DNA from: JANPLN01 sp043757265
GTDB lineage: Bacteria; Bdellovibrionota; Bdellovibrionia; Bdellovibrionales; JAGQZY01
Assembly (NCBI GenBank): GCA_043757265.1
Contig: JAYUQP010000064.1
Coordinates: 1-29,304 of the forward strand
DNA length: 29,304 bases
Direction of reading: 5' to 3'
Shown here: positions 16,298-24,356 of the stretch, one piece after another
Numbering within the stretch: the stretch's first letter is position 1
Layout: each line of letters begins with the position of its first letter
Translations under genes and position numbers: made by a program
Notes under the pieces: model-generated
Databases searched by the model: none
What the model saw: only the letters and a program-made list of their open reading frames with translations
Told to the model about the DNA's origin: nothing

Positions 16298-17764
16298 ATG
16301 AAGTCTTTACGAATTTTGAGTCTATTATTCTTTGTTTTACTAACAGCGATCTCCTGCACAACGAACGAATCCGAGCAAGACGGGTTCGAAGAGGAAATGG
16401 ATTCGGAGCTTGAGGGAGCTGAAGATGCTGAGAGCCCTGATGAGGTTGCCGAGGAAGATTCAGAAGAAACAGATGAAGCCAAAAAAACAGATGCGTCCGA
16501 AGATGCCGAATCTGCAGATAAAACGGCATCCACTGATGGGGCTGATGATGGTACGGATGGTGCCACTGGTGATGACAGTGCCGAAGATGATGAATTCTTG
16601 GCGGAAGACTCGGAATCTCCAGTCCCTGCGGACGCTGAAAAGCTAGAAGAAAAAGATCTCAAAGGCGAGTTAGAAAAAGAAAACATAGCAAAAGAGGCTT
16701 CCCCTGGCGCATCGCCGGAGGGAAGCACTTCGCCATCAGTCGCAGTGGATCCCCTTGCACCACAAGAGTCCGTTGTTGCTGCCGGGACGAACCCTGCCGA
16801 CATTTCAAGCGCGGTGATAGCGTCACCCCCTGAATCCTCTGACGGCTTCGAAGTTATCAATCCACCAGTTCCGCAGGAGGACCTCGGCGTTTCAGATCCC
16901 TTAGTGGCAGAAGTGGATCCGCCTCTGCCTTCGGTAAAAGCGGCGCAGGAAATCGTACCACTTTCTAAAATTAACAAAGATCCTTTTTTTCGCAATGAAC
17001 GTTTAATGAACAGTGTGTACGTGGTTCGGCCTAATGAAGATTTAGCAATCATCAGCCAAAAAATTTATAATGAAGATAAAACAAGCCAACTTTTTACCGA
17101 TAACCCACATCTTTCCAAGGGCGTCGAGACCGGCGATAAAGTTTATTACGTGTCGCCCAATCGCCCCGACGACAAACGAACGATATTGACTTATTTTGAG
17201 GATAACAAAATGTCGCCACAGTACTATGTCACCCGCAAGGGAGACGATATAAAAAAGATCGGGCGCGAAGTGTTAGGTCATGAAGATGGTTGGAAAGAAA
17301 TCTGGGCCACAAACGACACCTTGCAAACACAGGCGCAGTTGCCTTCGGGCTTGAAGATTCGCTACTGGAGCGGATCGGAACCCAAGGCTTACGAACCGAC
17401 TTCGCCCCAATTGGCGTCATCGGGCACAGAGGCCACTACGGCAGGAATGATCAACGAAAAAGAATCACCACCCTCCCAGCCTGAAACTTTACCAGAAATT
17501 CCGCCATCGCCTGAGCCAGTATCGATGGCGAGCGAGGATCCCAGCATGGCAACTTCAAGTTTGCCAAATGCAGGAGATCAGCTCCCATCGATGCCCTCGA
17601 CGTCAAATGTGTCCACAGTTCAACCTGCAGATGATTCAGTGATGACGGTGGCTGCGATTGCTCTGATTGCCATGGCTGCGTTAGGTATCATTGCAATTCA
17701 AATTAAAAATCGAAAGTCACAGAGTTCAAACATGCCACCGAGTTTAGAATTCACTAAAGTTTAA
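16298..17764 (+). CDS. Acidic LysM-domain lipoprotein with C-terminal membrane helix
   Basis: The N terminus is a lipoprotein signal (LLTAISC, Cys20). Residues 23-135 are a very acidic, Ser/Ala/Asp/Glu-rich low-complexity stretch, followed by a Pro-rich linker to about 230. Two LysM-like modules follow: 241-286 (VVRPNEDLAIISQKIY... DKVYYV) and 309-357 (YYVTRKGDDIKKIGREVLG... GLKIRYW). After a second Pro/Ser-rich linker there is a hydrophobic helix at about 448-468 and a short basic tail (KNRK). A lipid anchor at one end and a helix at the other could span from one membrane to the other across the peptidoglycan, which LysM would bind. Specific function is unknown. The stop overlaps the stop of the convergent Rsm22 gene (TTAA). 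Confidence 0.8.
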   Translation: MKSLRILSLLFFVLLTAISCTTNESEQDGFEEEMDSELEGAEDAESPDEVAEEDSEETDEAKKTDASEDAESADKTASTDGADDGTDGATGDDSAEDDEFLAEDSESPVPADAEKLEEKDLKGELEKENIAKEASPGASPEGSTSPSVAVDPLAPQESVVAAGTNPADISSAVIASPPESSDGFEVINPPVPQEDLGVSDPLVAEVDPPLPSVKAAQEIVPLSKINKDPFFRNERLMNSVYVVRPNEDLAIISQKIYNEDKTSQLFTDNPHLSKGVETGDKVYYVSPNRPDDKRTILTYFEDNKMSPQYYVTRKGDDIKKIGREVLGHEDGWKEIWATNDTLQTQAQLPSGLKIRYWSGSEPKAYEPTSPQLASSGTEATTAGMINEKESPPSQPETLPEIPPSPEPVSMASEDPSMATSSLPNAGDQLPSMPSTSNVSTVQPADDSVMTVAAIALIAMAALGIIAIQIKNRKSQSSNMPPSLEFTKV

Positions 17765-18762
17765 ATAGATTCGCTGTTCCCCGAAAATCTAAGCTCATTT
17801 CCCCTTTTTTCAAATTCGCGGGTGGGAAGTAATTCCCCCCGTTGCCAGTCGGGAGGGGCGCCTTGTTTGTTGAGCCATGATAAAAATTCGCGCTCTGGGC
17901 CTTGGCAGTACAGCCAGCGGACCTTGCCTTTTTCCTTGAGTGGATCGCCAACGATGCGACCGTTGTCTACTACCGGCGGAGGAGTTTTGCTCGCGAGCAG
18001 ATACGAAAATGTCAGCGTGTTATTTTTGATCGGCAGATGTTTTTCAATTTCTTCAAACCAGCTCGGTTGTTCCCAATGCACACGATCATGACACCAGTCT
18101 TTTTTTGATTGAGTGAGCAAGGGACAGCTGTTTTGATGGGTGCACGGGGCCCAAATAAAATAACCGCGATCGATCAGCTGCGCTCGAAGCTGCATCAACT
18201 TTCGTCCTTTATCGCCAGTGGAGGGTTCGATGATCATGATTTCGGCAAGATTCCAAAACCACGGTGGGGTTTCCTGCAGCTCGTTGAGGGAGTACGAAAA
18301 CGCCGCGCATGTTTTATCCGAAAGCGAAGGCGCCCATTTAGCGAGTGGCGGGGGCTGAAAGTTTTTGAGGAATAGATCAAGCGCCTTGGGCGACTGATCA
18401 AGAGCGGAGTAAGCTTTCTTCCCATCTCTCCACGGTGACTCCCGAAGGACTTGGTGGGTTGGCCCCAGGCCAACACCGTAATCCAAAAAGTATTCGGCGG
18501 TGGCTGGAAAGTTTTGCTTTTCAGCCTCATCGAAGACACGCTTGTTGCGAACGAAATTGAGCGGCAGGAAGTAGGCAAGTTGGGCCGCTACGCAGTCAGG
18601 GTCGTTCCATGGGGTGGTTTGGCGTGCCTGCTGATAGTGGTCGGAAAGTTTTAATACGGCTTTGGCAATTTTTTGCGGCTGTGCGAAAGAATGTCCGTGG
18701 CTTTCAAGGGCCAATTGTATTTTTTGTTGAAATTCCTGGGTTAAGCTATACTTTTTGATCAC
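17761..18762 (-). CDS. Rsm22-family (METTL17-like) small-ribosomal-subunit assembly protein
   Basis: Rsm22/METTL17 proteins have a methyltransferase-like fold and act in assembly of the small ribosomal subunit. This 333-aa member shows the SAM-type loop EYFLDYGVGLGP (90-101), a second strand MIIEPSTGDKGRKL (176-189), and the family signature APCTHQNSCPL with Cys207 and Cys213, then DWCH (Cys224) and Cys286 in WLYCQG. Four cysteines in this order are reported to hold an iron-sulfur cluster in METTL17. Whether it methylates rRNA is not settled by sequence. The start is 29 bp from the divergent peroxiredoxin ATG, so both promoters must lie within or across the neighbouring genes. Confidence 0.82.
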   Translation of the reverse strand: MIKKYSLTQEFQQKIQLALESHGHSFAQPQKIAKAVLKLSDHYQQARQTTPWNDPDCVAAQLAYFLPLNFVRNKRVFDEAEKQNFPATAEYFLDYGVGLGPTHQVLRESPWRDGKKAYSALDQSPKALDLFLKNFQPPPLAKWAPSLSDKTCAAFSYSLNELQETPPWFWNLAEIMIIEPSTGDKGRKLMQLRAQLIDRGYFIWAPCTHQNSCPLLTQSKKDWCHDRVHWEQPSWFEEIEKHLPIKNNTLTFSYLLASKTPPPVVDNGRIVGDPLKEKGKVRWLYCQGPEREFLSWLNKQGAPPDWQRGELLPTREFEKRGNELRFSGNSESI

Positions 18763-18791
18763 AGCAACTTGTTATCGTGGAGACGTTATTT

Positions 18792-19328
18792 ATGCCAGTG
18801 AAAAAAGCCGCAACATCGAAATCAGCCGCAACAACGAAAACAAAAGCCACCGAAAAGACCAACTCGCCAAGCGCAATCATGGGAAAGAAATTATCTGACT
18901 TTTCCCTAACTATGACTGGGAACCAAACCATTAAGGCGAGCGACCTCAAAGGGAAAGTAGCCGTGATTTTCTTTTATCCCAAAGACAACACCAGCGGTTG
19001 TACGGCGGAGGGCGAAAATTTTCGTGATGAATATGTTAAGTTTAAAAAGAAAGGTGTCTCCATCTATGGAGTATCACGCGATTCAGTAAAATCCCATGAA
19101 GGGTTTAAAGCCAAATTCGAATTTCAGTTCGATCTGATTAGCGACCCGGACGAAACACTTTGCAAAATGTTTGACGTGATGAAAATGAAGAACATGTATG
19201 GTCGACAGTATCTTGGGTTGGAGCGAAGTACGTTTGTGGTTGATAACGGCAAGGTGGTTAAAGAGTGGCGCAATGTGAAGGTGCCAGGTCACGTGGCCGA
19301 AGTATGGAAATTTGTCGAAGGCCTGTAA
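18792..19328 (+). CDS. bcp: Peroxiredoxin of the Bcp/PrxQ type with basic N-terminal tail
   Basis: It reduces hydroperoxides with thioredoxin or a similar donor. ATG 18792 is chosen because GTGGAG lies nine bases upstream; the frame also opens at a GTG at 18777. The 178-aa product has the active-site block FYPKDNTSGCT with peroxidatic Cys70, and Arg145 in GLERSTF. Residue 75, five after the peroxidatic Cys, and residue 106, the PrxQ alpha-3 position, are not Cys, so both usual resolving cysteines are absent. The only other Cys is 124 (ETLCKMF). The first 30 residues are a Lys/Ala/Thr/Ser-rich tail that normal Bcp proteins lack and that looks like a histone H1-type tail. Confidence 0.9.
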   Translation: MPVKKAATSKSAATTKTKATEKTNSPSAIMGKKLSDFSLTMTGNQTIKASDLKGKVAVIFFYPKDNTSGCTAEGENFRDEYVKFKKKGVSIYGVSRDSVKSHEGFKAKFEFQFDLISDPDETLCKMFDVMKMKNMYGRQYLGLERSTFVVDNGKVVKEWRNVKVPGHVAEVWKFVEGL

Positions 19329-19341
19329 AGCAGAGTGGTTA

Positions 19342-19356
19342 GCATTCGAAGAATGC
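19342..19356. terminator. Hairpin between convergent genes
   Basis: GCATTC (19342-19347), loop GAA, GAATGC (19351-19356) is a perfect 6-bp stem in the 44-bp gap between the peroxiredoxin and the secreted-protein gene. It has no T-tract on the + side; read leftward it is preceded, not followed, by T residues. A terminator role is only possible. Confidence 0.3.
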
Positions 19357-19372
19357 AAAAATAGACCGCACC

Positions 19373-19864
19373 CTAATTTTGTTCCAGTGTAGATTCAACC
19401 CAATGGGTTTTGTAAGCCGAATCGGACTTTGCATACTGAACGCTTTCCATCGATGAAATGGAGCCGTTACTAATCACGAATGAAAAATAATTTTCCGAAT
19501 CTTGGTTGCCCACTGTGACTTTTACGAAGTCCTTAAACTCAAAATATGTTGCCTTATGAAAGACCAAGTCGTTGATATGAACATCCTGATCGGCCTCGTA
19601 TTGCACAAGATTTTCACCTTCAAATTGCGTTGTAAGCGATTGCAGCGGACCAAACGCAACTTCTCGAACCCGCGGAGTGAGAAGATTTACCAAAAATTCA
19701 GACTCCACCTCTGTGGACAGTGTCTGTTGGTGTCCCTGGTAGCTAAACGTTCCTTCAATGCCGTTTGCGAAATGAACCGGCAACAAGATAACAAAGAATA
19801 ACTTTGCCAATGACTTTGTTATCTTAGTTATTAAAGTCGACTTTACTTTTGCTCTTTTGACCAT
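19373..19864 (-). CDS. Small predicted secreted protein, function unknown
   Basis: ATG 19864 is preceded by GAGG at a five-base distance; a GTG two codons upstream also opens the frame. The 163-aa product begins with a basic stretch and a hydrophobic core (LAKLFFVILLPVHFANG), a likely signal peptide cut after about residue 35. The mature part is about 125 residues, rich in beta-strand pattern, with no Cys and no motif I know. It has its own predicted promoter in the 206-bp divergent gap. Confidence 0.65.
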   Translation of the reverse strand: MVKRAKVKSTLITKITKSLAKLFFVILLPVHFANGIEGTFSYQGHQQTLSTEVESEFLVNLLTPRVREVAFGPLQSLTTQFEGENLVQYEADQDVHINDLVFHKATYFEFKDFVKVTVGNQDSENYFSFVISNGSISSMESVQYAKSDSAYKTHWVESTLEQN

Positions 19865-19893
19865 CGCCACCTCACAATTTCTATTGCATAAAA

Positions 19894-19923
19894 TTATTAG
19901 CCTTAGGTCAAGGCTTTTGTCAG
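19894..19923 (-). promoter_or_regulatory. Predicted promoter with palindromic operator
   Basis: Read on the minus strand: CTGACA (19923-19918), 18-bp spacer, TAATAA (19899-19894). The spacer contains AGCCTT-GACCT-AAGGCT (19899-19915 on the + strand), a perfect 6-bp inverted repeat with a 5-bp centre. A site of that size and place is typical for a repressor. Confidence 0.4.
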
Positions 19924-20070
19924 GATTGTGTTAAGAGCAGCCTAAAAAATGGAATGTGCACTCGTTTTAAAAACACCGAAAATCGAAGTTCATTCCCTCC
20001 TTAGACCTGTTCTTTGGTCGTATATCTTTTGCTGCAGGTAACAGTTAAATTAATAAAAGCAGGGGGATAA

Positions 20071-21045
20071 ATGAAGTTAGCTCAAATTTTGGTGGCAGTT
20101 GGGTTTTTTCTGATGATCGGCTGTAGCACTTCGAAGTATGCAAAAAGAGACGTGGCAAACGTGCCATCAATTCCTACCGAGTGCGCCTTACCGGTGGTCA
20201 ATTTGATTCAAAGAGTGCAATCGACAGTTGCTGGGGACGCAACAGTAACAAGTGCACAGCTGTCTTGTAAAAACGGAAACCCGTGGGTTCTCACTCAACA
20301 CCCTGATGGAAGATCCATGGCCTTTAGCTTGCCAAGCTCGAACCAACCGGGCGAGGCAGGGCACATGGTCATGGCGACAGATGGCACGGCAACTCACACC
20401 GAATTGATGACGTTTCCTGCGGCCCCCAATGTTGCCAACCAGAATCGGCTGCGCTTGGTTTTTAGTAACTTTTCCGCTGACTTCTTTTTCGACCGAGCCA
20501 ATCTTACAAGAATGCGCGCCGCCTGCCGCCTGTTGAATCGGCCGGTGACCGTTGGAACCACGCCGTCTGCTAATACCTTTTGCCCGATGAACGCTTTCGC
20601 TCGGTCACCCATCACCCGTTTTTCGCACAACGGGACAGCCCGCACTCCGCAAGTTGCTTATTCGTGCCTTGGTGGCGAACCTCGTTACAAAATTTCCATG
20701 ACTACCGGAAGCGTTACCGAAGAGATTGATCTGGGAGCGTCCGATGGAACCTCGCCCAGTGCCATATCATTTACCCGCTTTGAGGGGCAACGAAGTGGAG
20801 TTCCACTTCGCACGGCGGGCGTATCAGGTAATCATAGTAAAAATGTTCTTGCGGAGAACCGCCTAGCGATTCAGGCAAGGGATCAGAACTTTTTGGTGGA
20901 GTTTGATCCCGAGATGCTGTTCAAACATCAGCAGTGGTGTGCTATCGCCAGTCAAACTGTCGAGACAGTGGCTGCGGCAGCTCCTGCTCAGCCAACGGCC
21001 CCGGCAGTCGAGGATCCCGTAACCGATCCGGTGATCCTTCAGTAG
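20071..21045 (+). CDS. Predicted lipoprotein, function unknown
   Basis: The start has a strong AGGGGG four bases upstream. LMIGC gives a standard lipobox with Cys18, and Ser at +2 suggests the outer membrane. The mature 307 residues contain six further cysteines, in TECALP, QLSCKN, RAACRL, NTFCPM, AYSCLG and QWCAIA, an even number that could pair as disulfides in the periplasm. The C terminus is Ala/Pro-rich. I recognise no domain. The gap upstream has a -10-like TATATC at 20021-20026 but no convincing -35. The gene is followed by a palindrome-rich block with a probable terminator. Confidence 0.7.
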   Translation: MKLAQILVAVGFFLMIGCSTSKYAKRDVANVPSIPTECALPVVNLIQRVQSTVAGDATVTSAQLSCKNGNPWVLTQHPDGRSMAFSLPSSNQPGEAGHMVMATDGTATHTELMTFPAAPNVANQNRLRLVFSNFSADFFFDRANLTRMRAACRLLNRPVTVGTTPSANTFCPMNAFARSPITRFSHNGTARTPQVAYSCLGGEPRYKISMTTGSVTEEIDLGASDGTSPSAISFTRFEGQRSGVPLRTAGVSGNHSKNVLAENRLAIQARDQNFLVEFDPEMLFKHQQWCAIASQTVETVAAAAPAQPTAPAVEDPVTDPVILQ

Positions 21046-21058
21046 ACCCCCTCGGCTC

Positions 21059-21111
21059 AATCTAGCTACGCTTTTTGCCGTCAGCCTTCGCTTCGGCTAA
21101 TCTAGCTACGC
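21059..21111. repeat. 13-bp direct repeat, period 40
   Basis: AATCTAGCTACGC occurs at 21059-21071 and at 21099-21111, both preceded by CGGCT or CGGCTC. Between them lies a small hairpin AGCC-TTCGCTTC-GGCT. The block is non-coding. Confidence 0.6.
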
Positions 21112-21114
21112 CTT

Positions 21115-21171
21115 CCCCCCGCGACGAGCTTCGCTCGTAAACGAGGACCGAAGGTCCTCTCTGGGGGTTTT
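21115..21171 (+). terminator. Branched terminator-like structure
   Basis: An outer stem of C residues (21115-21120) with GGGGG (21163-21167) encloses two perfect hairpins, ACGAGC-TTC-GCTCGT (21124-21138) and GAGGACC-GAA-GGTCCTC (21143-21159), and is followed by TTTT (21168-21171). This would end the transcript of the lipoprotein gene at 20071. It might also be a small structured RNA. The convergent kynA gene stops 22 bp further on. Confidence 0.55.
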
Positions 21172-21193
21172 GCTCTCGGCCTGCGCCTCGGCA

Positions 21194-22270
21194 TCAATAC
21201 TGAAAGCGAAGTTTCTTTTTGAGGTCTTGTGGAAGTTCAGGCAGTTGCGACTTTGGAATCAAAAAAGTGCTGAGGTTAAACAAATCAGTAAAAACTTTAT
21301 GTTTGTCGGCGGCAGCGGCTAAATACTTATGCCCTGATGATCCGCCAGTCCCCATTTTTGCTCCGAGCATTCTATGGGCCATCTGAGCATGGCGTTGTCG
21401 CCACTGCGTGAAGTTCTCATCCATGTTTTGCAAACAAGTAATTAAATGAAAGGGAGCTTGAAGCAAAGGCTCGTCCCGATACAACTGCACAAAAAGTGCA
21501 GCCTGTAACGCCTTATGACTTAACCGCCAAAGGCCGTTGTCTTGCATTTTTTTGTAAGCGTTTTCGTCAAAAATCGCCTGAAAACTTTCGCGGGAGGATT
21601 CAATGCCCGAAAGATGTTGCTCTTCGCTGGCTTTGTCGAGAGCTGCTGCTTTTACGGCGGTTTCGTTTTCGTCAAACATCGTGTTTACTTTTTCGCGGTA
21701 ACTTTTCCAGAAATTAAAAGTGTCGGTGGTAATAAATGGCGTGCGCTCGAGCCATTTTTCTAAACATTCAAAAAGATTGGGCGATGCTTCTGCCTTTTCG
21801 ACGATGGGTTTTTCGTTGTCCTTGAGTAAATCTTTGTAGTCTTGGTTGTTAAATTTGAGTCTTCGAATCAGACCCATCTTATTTTCAATCAAACGAAACT
21901 GGTGGCTTTGAAATCCCGATGCGGGGTACAAAAATTCTCTGAACTCTAAAAAGTCCATCGGTGTCATGGTCTCAAGCACATCGACCTGTTGAATGAGCAG
22001 TTTTTGAATTTCGATAATTCGTTGAAAGCGACTCACCATTTTTAGCATGTGGCCTTCGTCGATGGTGGATGCAGAAAACAAGGCCAATGCGCTTTCGATT
22101 TCCCAAAGAATTTGCTTGAACCAAAGTTCATAAACTTGGTGAACGATGACAAAGAGCATTTCATCGTGGGCGGGCTTGCCATATTCGACGCTTTTTGGGT
22201 GTTGCAGATTGATAATCTGTTCAACCCGCAAGTAGTCGGCGTAATTCACTTTTGGGTACGGTTTTTTCAT
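21194..22270 (-). CDS. kynA: Tryptophan 2,3-dioxygenase
   Basis: This is a haem enzyme that opens the indole ring of L-tryptophan with O2 to give N-formylkynurenine. The 358-aa protein has HDEMLFVIVHQVYELWFKQ around 35-53 (His44), FREFLYPASGFQSHQFR (110-126; Arg111 for substrate), and a C-terminal HRMLGAKMGTGGSSGH (299-314) where His299 matches the proximal haem ligand of human TDO. Length and this last motif resemble animal TDO more than the roughly 280-aa Xanthomonas type. It overlaps the threonine-aldolase-like gene by 4 bp (ATGA), with AAGAGGTG upstream, and is last in a three-gene operon. Confidence 0.93.
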   Translation of the reverse strand: MKKPYPKVNYADYLRVEQIINLQHPKSVEYGKPAHDEMLFVIVHQVYELWFKQILWEIESALALFSASTIDEGHMLKMVSRFQRIIEIQKLLIQQVDVLETMTPMDFLEFREFLYPASGFQSHQFRLIENKMGLIRRLKFNNQDYKDLLKDNEKPIVEKAEASPNLFECLEKWLERTPFITTDTFNFWKSYREKVNTMFDENETAVKAAALDKASEEQHLSGIESSRESFQAIFDENAYKKMQDNGLWRLSHKALQAALFVQLYRDEPLLQAPFHLITCLQNMDENFTQWRQRHAQMAHRMLGAKMGTGGSSGHKYLAAAADKHKVFTDLFNLSTFLIPKSQLPELPQDLKKKLRFQY

Positions 22271-23322
22271 AGTGCACCTCTTGATAATATTGTTTTAAGC
22301 TTTGTGACAAACAGGTCAATCTCTTCTTGAGTTGTACAGAACGACGTCATCAGTCGGCATTCAAAGGTGAGCTCGTCCCACACGTAAAAAAAGAAGTCTT
22401 CGCGCAAAGCCTTAATAAGATTTTTTGGAATACAGCAAAACACTGCATTGGACTCCACAGGGTAGTTGACTGTGAGCACCGGCGCGAGCTGCTCTGCTAG
22501 GTATTGTGCAAGCCCGCATTGGTGGGTCGCGATTTTGCTCCACAGGCGCGTGTCGAGGTAGGTTAAAAATGCGCGTGCCATGAAGCGGGTTTTTGAAGGC
22601 AGCTGCATCGCTTGTTTGCGCAAAAATTTGAATTCGTGGTTTAGCTGGTCGTTCATGATCACGACCAGTTCGCCAAAAAGAAGTCCGTTTTTAGTTCCGC
22701 CAACGCTTGCCACATCTGCATACTGCAAAATGTCTTTAAATTCGCATTTCAGATGCGCGCAGGCGTTGCCCAGGCGCGCGCCATCAATATGTAAAAAAAG
22801 CTTTTCCTTGTTACAAAATTCGCGCAGTGTTTGGAGCTCATCCAATGAGTAAACAGTTCCAAACTCTGTGGGCTGGGTGATCGAAACCATTTTGATTTGG
22901 CTTGCGTGCTGATCTCCGCGGCGCAAAAGATAACTTGATAGTTCTGCCAGAGGAATTTTTCCATTCTTGTGCGGAATGGAAACAAGCTTAGCGCCCACGA
23001 ATTTTTCGGGTGCTCCACACTCGTCCATGTTGAGGTGCGAGATATCACTGCAAATGATGGCATGGTGCGATCGCACAGCGGCGGCTAACGCAAGCACATT
23101 TGCAGCAGTGCCATTAAAGACTAAGTGCGAATCCACGGCCCCCCAGTTTTTTTGGATCCACTCTTTTAGCTGAGCTGAATCACTGTCCGTGTCGTAGCTT
23201 GGGGCATACTTATTTGAAGTCCCAACCTCCGACGCAAACATGGCCTCGAGAATCTGCGGGTGCACACCTGAGTGGTTGTCGCTTCCAAAACTAATTGAAG
23301 CTGCACTGGTTGCTTTAGACAT
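22267..23322 (-). CDS. Threonine-aldolase-family PLP enzyme
   Basis: Fold-type I PLP enzyme that by family would split L-threonine or allo-threonine into glycine and acetaldehyde. From the start at 23322 it has 351 aa. Visible motifs are FGSDNHSGVHP (12-22), GTAANVLAL (71-79), SHLNMDECGAPE (95-106), HIDGARL with Asp180 pairing to the pyridine nitrogen, and SVGGTKNG with Lys211 as the PLP lysine. The frame is open to 23376, but the 8-bp overlap with the upstream ureohydrolase and the fit of MSKATSAASISFGSDN favour 23322. No Shine-Dalgarno sequence is visible, so coupling is likely. Given its neighbours it may act on another beta-hydroxy or aryl amino acid. Confidence 0.85.
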   Translation of the reverse strand: MSKATSAASISFGSDNHSGVHPQILEAMFASEVGTSNKYAPSYDTDSDSAQLKEWIQKNWGAVDSHLVFNGTAANVLALAAAVRSHHAIICSDISHLNMDECGAPEKFVGAKLVSIPHKNGKIPLAELSSYLLRRGDQHASQIKMVSITQPTEFGTVYSLDELQTLREFCNKEKLFLHIDGARLGNACAHLKCEFKDILQYADVASVGGTKNGLLFGELVVIMNDQLNHEFKFLRKQAMQLPSKTRFMARAFLTYLDTRLWSKIATHQCGLAQYLAEQLAPVLTVNYPVESNAVFCCIPKNLIKALREDFFFYVWDELTFECRLMTSFCTTQEEIDLFVTKLKTILSRGAL

Positions 23323-24247
23323 GAATAAAGTGATGCAGCAACAAGGCTGCAAGTTTTGAGGTTTTATCGTCTGCATCTAGCGGCGGCGAAACTTCGTAAA
23401 TGCCAAGGGTTCGGATGTCGAGTCGTTTTTTTAACAACGTCAAGAGAGCCATAAAACCGTGTGGCTCAAAACCGGTCGCCCAACTTTGACTGCATCCCGG
23501 TGCCCAAGCATTGCTGAATCCGTCGATATCAATACTGATGTAAGTAGGGCGCCTTTGAATCAAGAGCGGTGCAATTCGACTGTAAAGCGCCTGCCACCAG
23601 TTGGTTTCTGCAAAAATCTCATCTAAAAAATAAAGATGCGGTGTTTTTTGCAATAGCCATTCGATATGCTGAGGACTATTGCACTGACGTTGGATTCCGA
23701 TTTCGACAAAATCGAAAGCAGGTAGGGAGGTGTCAGTGAGCAAACGATAGAAGGGAGTTCCGCTTGAAAGTCCCTGATCAGTTGGACGGACATCCAGGTG
23801 CGCATCAAAATTAATAACCAGTGGTTTGTACTTCTCGCTCTGACAAGAGGCGAGGAATCCCGCGCCGTCTGGGTATCCGTAATCGTGACCGCCGCCCAAA
23901 CCGATCCATGTGGTATTGGGTATCAGGCTTTTTTTGATTTCATTTTTTACATGCTCATGTCGCTTATCTAGCGGGTCAATAAGCTTTAAATTTCCGATAT
24001 CGGAAATTTTATAATTGGGAGTGGTCGAAGTCGGTGTGGTTTTGTAAAAATATTTACGAATAATATCAGGAGCCATCTTCGCACCCACTCGCCCACCATT
24101 TATTGAAATACCCTCGTCATCCGGGTAGCCAGCGAGAATGTAGTGATGAGCGCCCGGCAGATTTTTATTTACAAGCTCGCCAAGACGCGGATCTTGCGTC
24201 TTGAGAGAGCGAAAAAAAAGATCAGGCGAACAAGGTTCAAAATTCAC
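23315..24247 (-). CDS. Ureohydrolase (arginase/agmatinase/formimidoylglutamase family)
   Basis: A binuclear manganese hydrolase that attacks guanidino or formimino groups. All six metal ligands are visible: His121 in GGGHDYGYP, Asp148, His150 and Asp152 in NFDAHLDVRP, and Asp240 and Asp242 in SIDIDGFSNAWAPG. The GGGHD and the FSNAWAPG wording is closer to formimidoylglutamases (HutG) than to arginase (GGDHS). The 310-aa length fits. The start is a GTG with AGGA ten bases upstream. It opens the operon ureohydrolase, threonine aldolase, kynA. No other histidine-degradation gene is nearby, so I do not call it hutG. Confidence 0.85.
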   Translation of the reverse strand: MNFEPCSPDLFFRSLKTQDPRLGELVNKNLPGAHHYILAGYPDDEGISINGGRVGAKMAPDIIRKYFYKTTPTSTTPNYKISDIGNLKLIDPLDKRHEHVKNEIKKSLIPNTTWIGLGGGHDYGYPDGAGFLASCQSEKYKPLVINFDAHLDVRPTDQGLSSGTPFYRLLTDTSLPAFDFVEIGIQRQCNSPQHIEWLLQKTPHLYFLDEIFAETNWWQALYSRIAPLLIQRRPTYISIDIDGFSNAWAPGCSQSWATGFEPHGFMALLTLLKKRLDIRTLGIYEVSPPLDADDKTSKLAALLLHHFIHV

Positions 24248-24356
24248 GTACTAGCTTTCCTGTTAAGTCGGATTTTTTTTCTTTCAACTTGCTAAGGCCA
24301 GTCGCCTGCGGACGATAGACCTCAACGAGCACTGCTTTAATTGTCCAAAACAAACT

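Noticed and set aside
16222..17052. 276-aa Ser-rich open frame on the minus strand
   Set aside because: It is the mirror of the acidic, GC-biased low-complexity part of the LysM lipoprotein; its composition is an artefact and it has no ribosome site or domain.
21046..21193. tRNA or CRISPR-like array in the repeat block
   Set aside because: There is no acceptor/T-arm pattern and only two copies of a 13-bp repeat with no regular spacers.
23315..24247. Naming the ureohydrolase hutG or speB
   Set aside because: The motifs define the superfamily, but substrate-specific residues and neighbours do not decide between formiminoglutamate, agmatine and other substrates.
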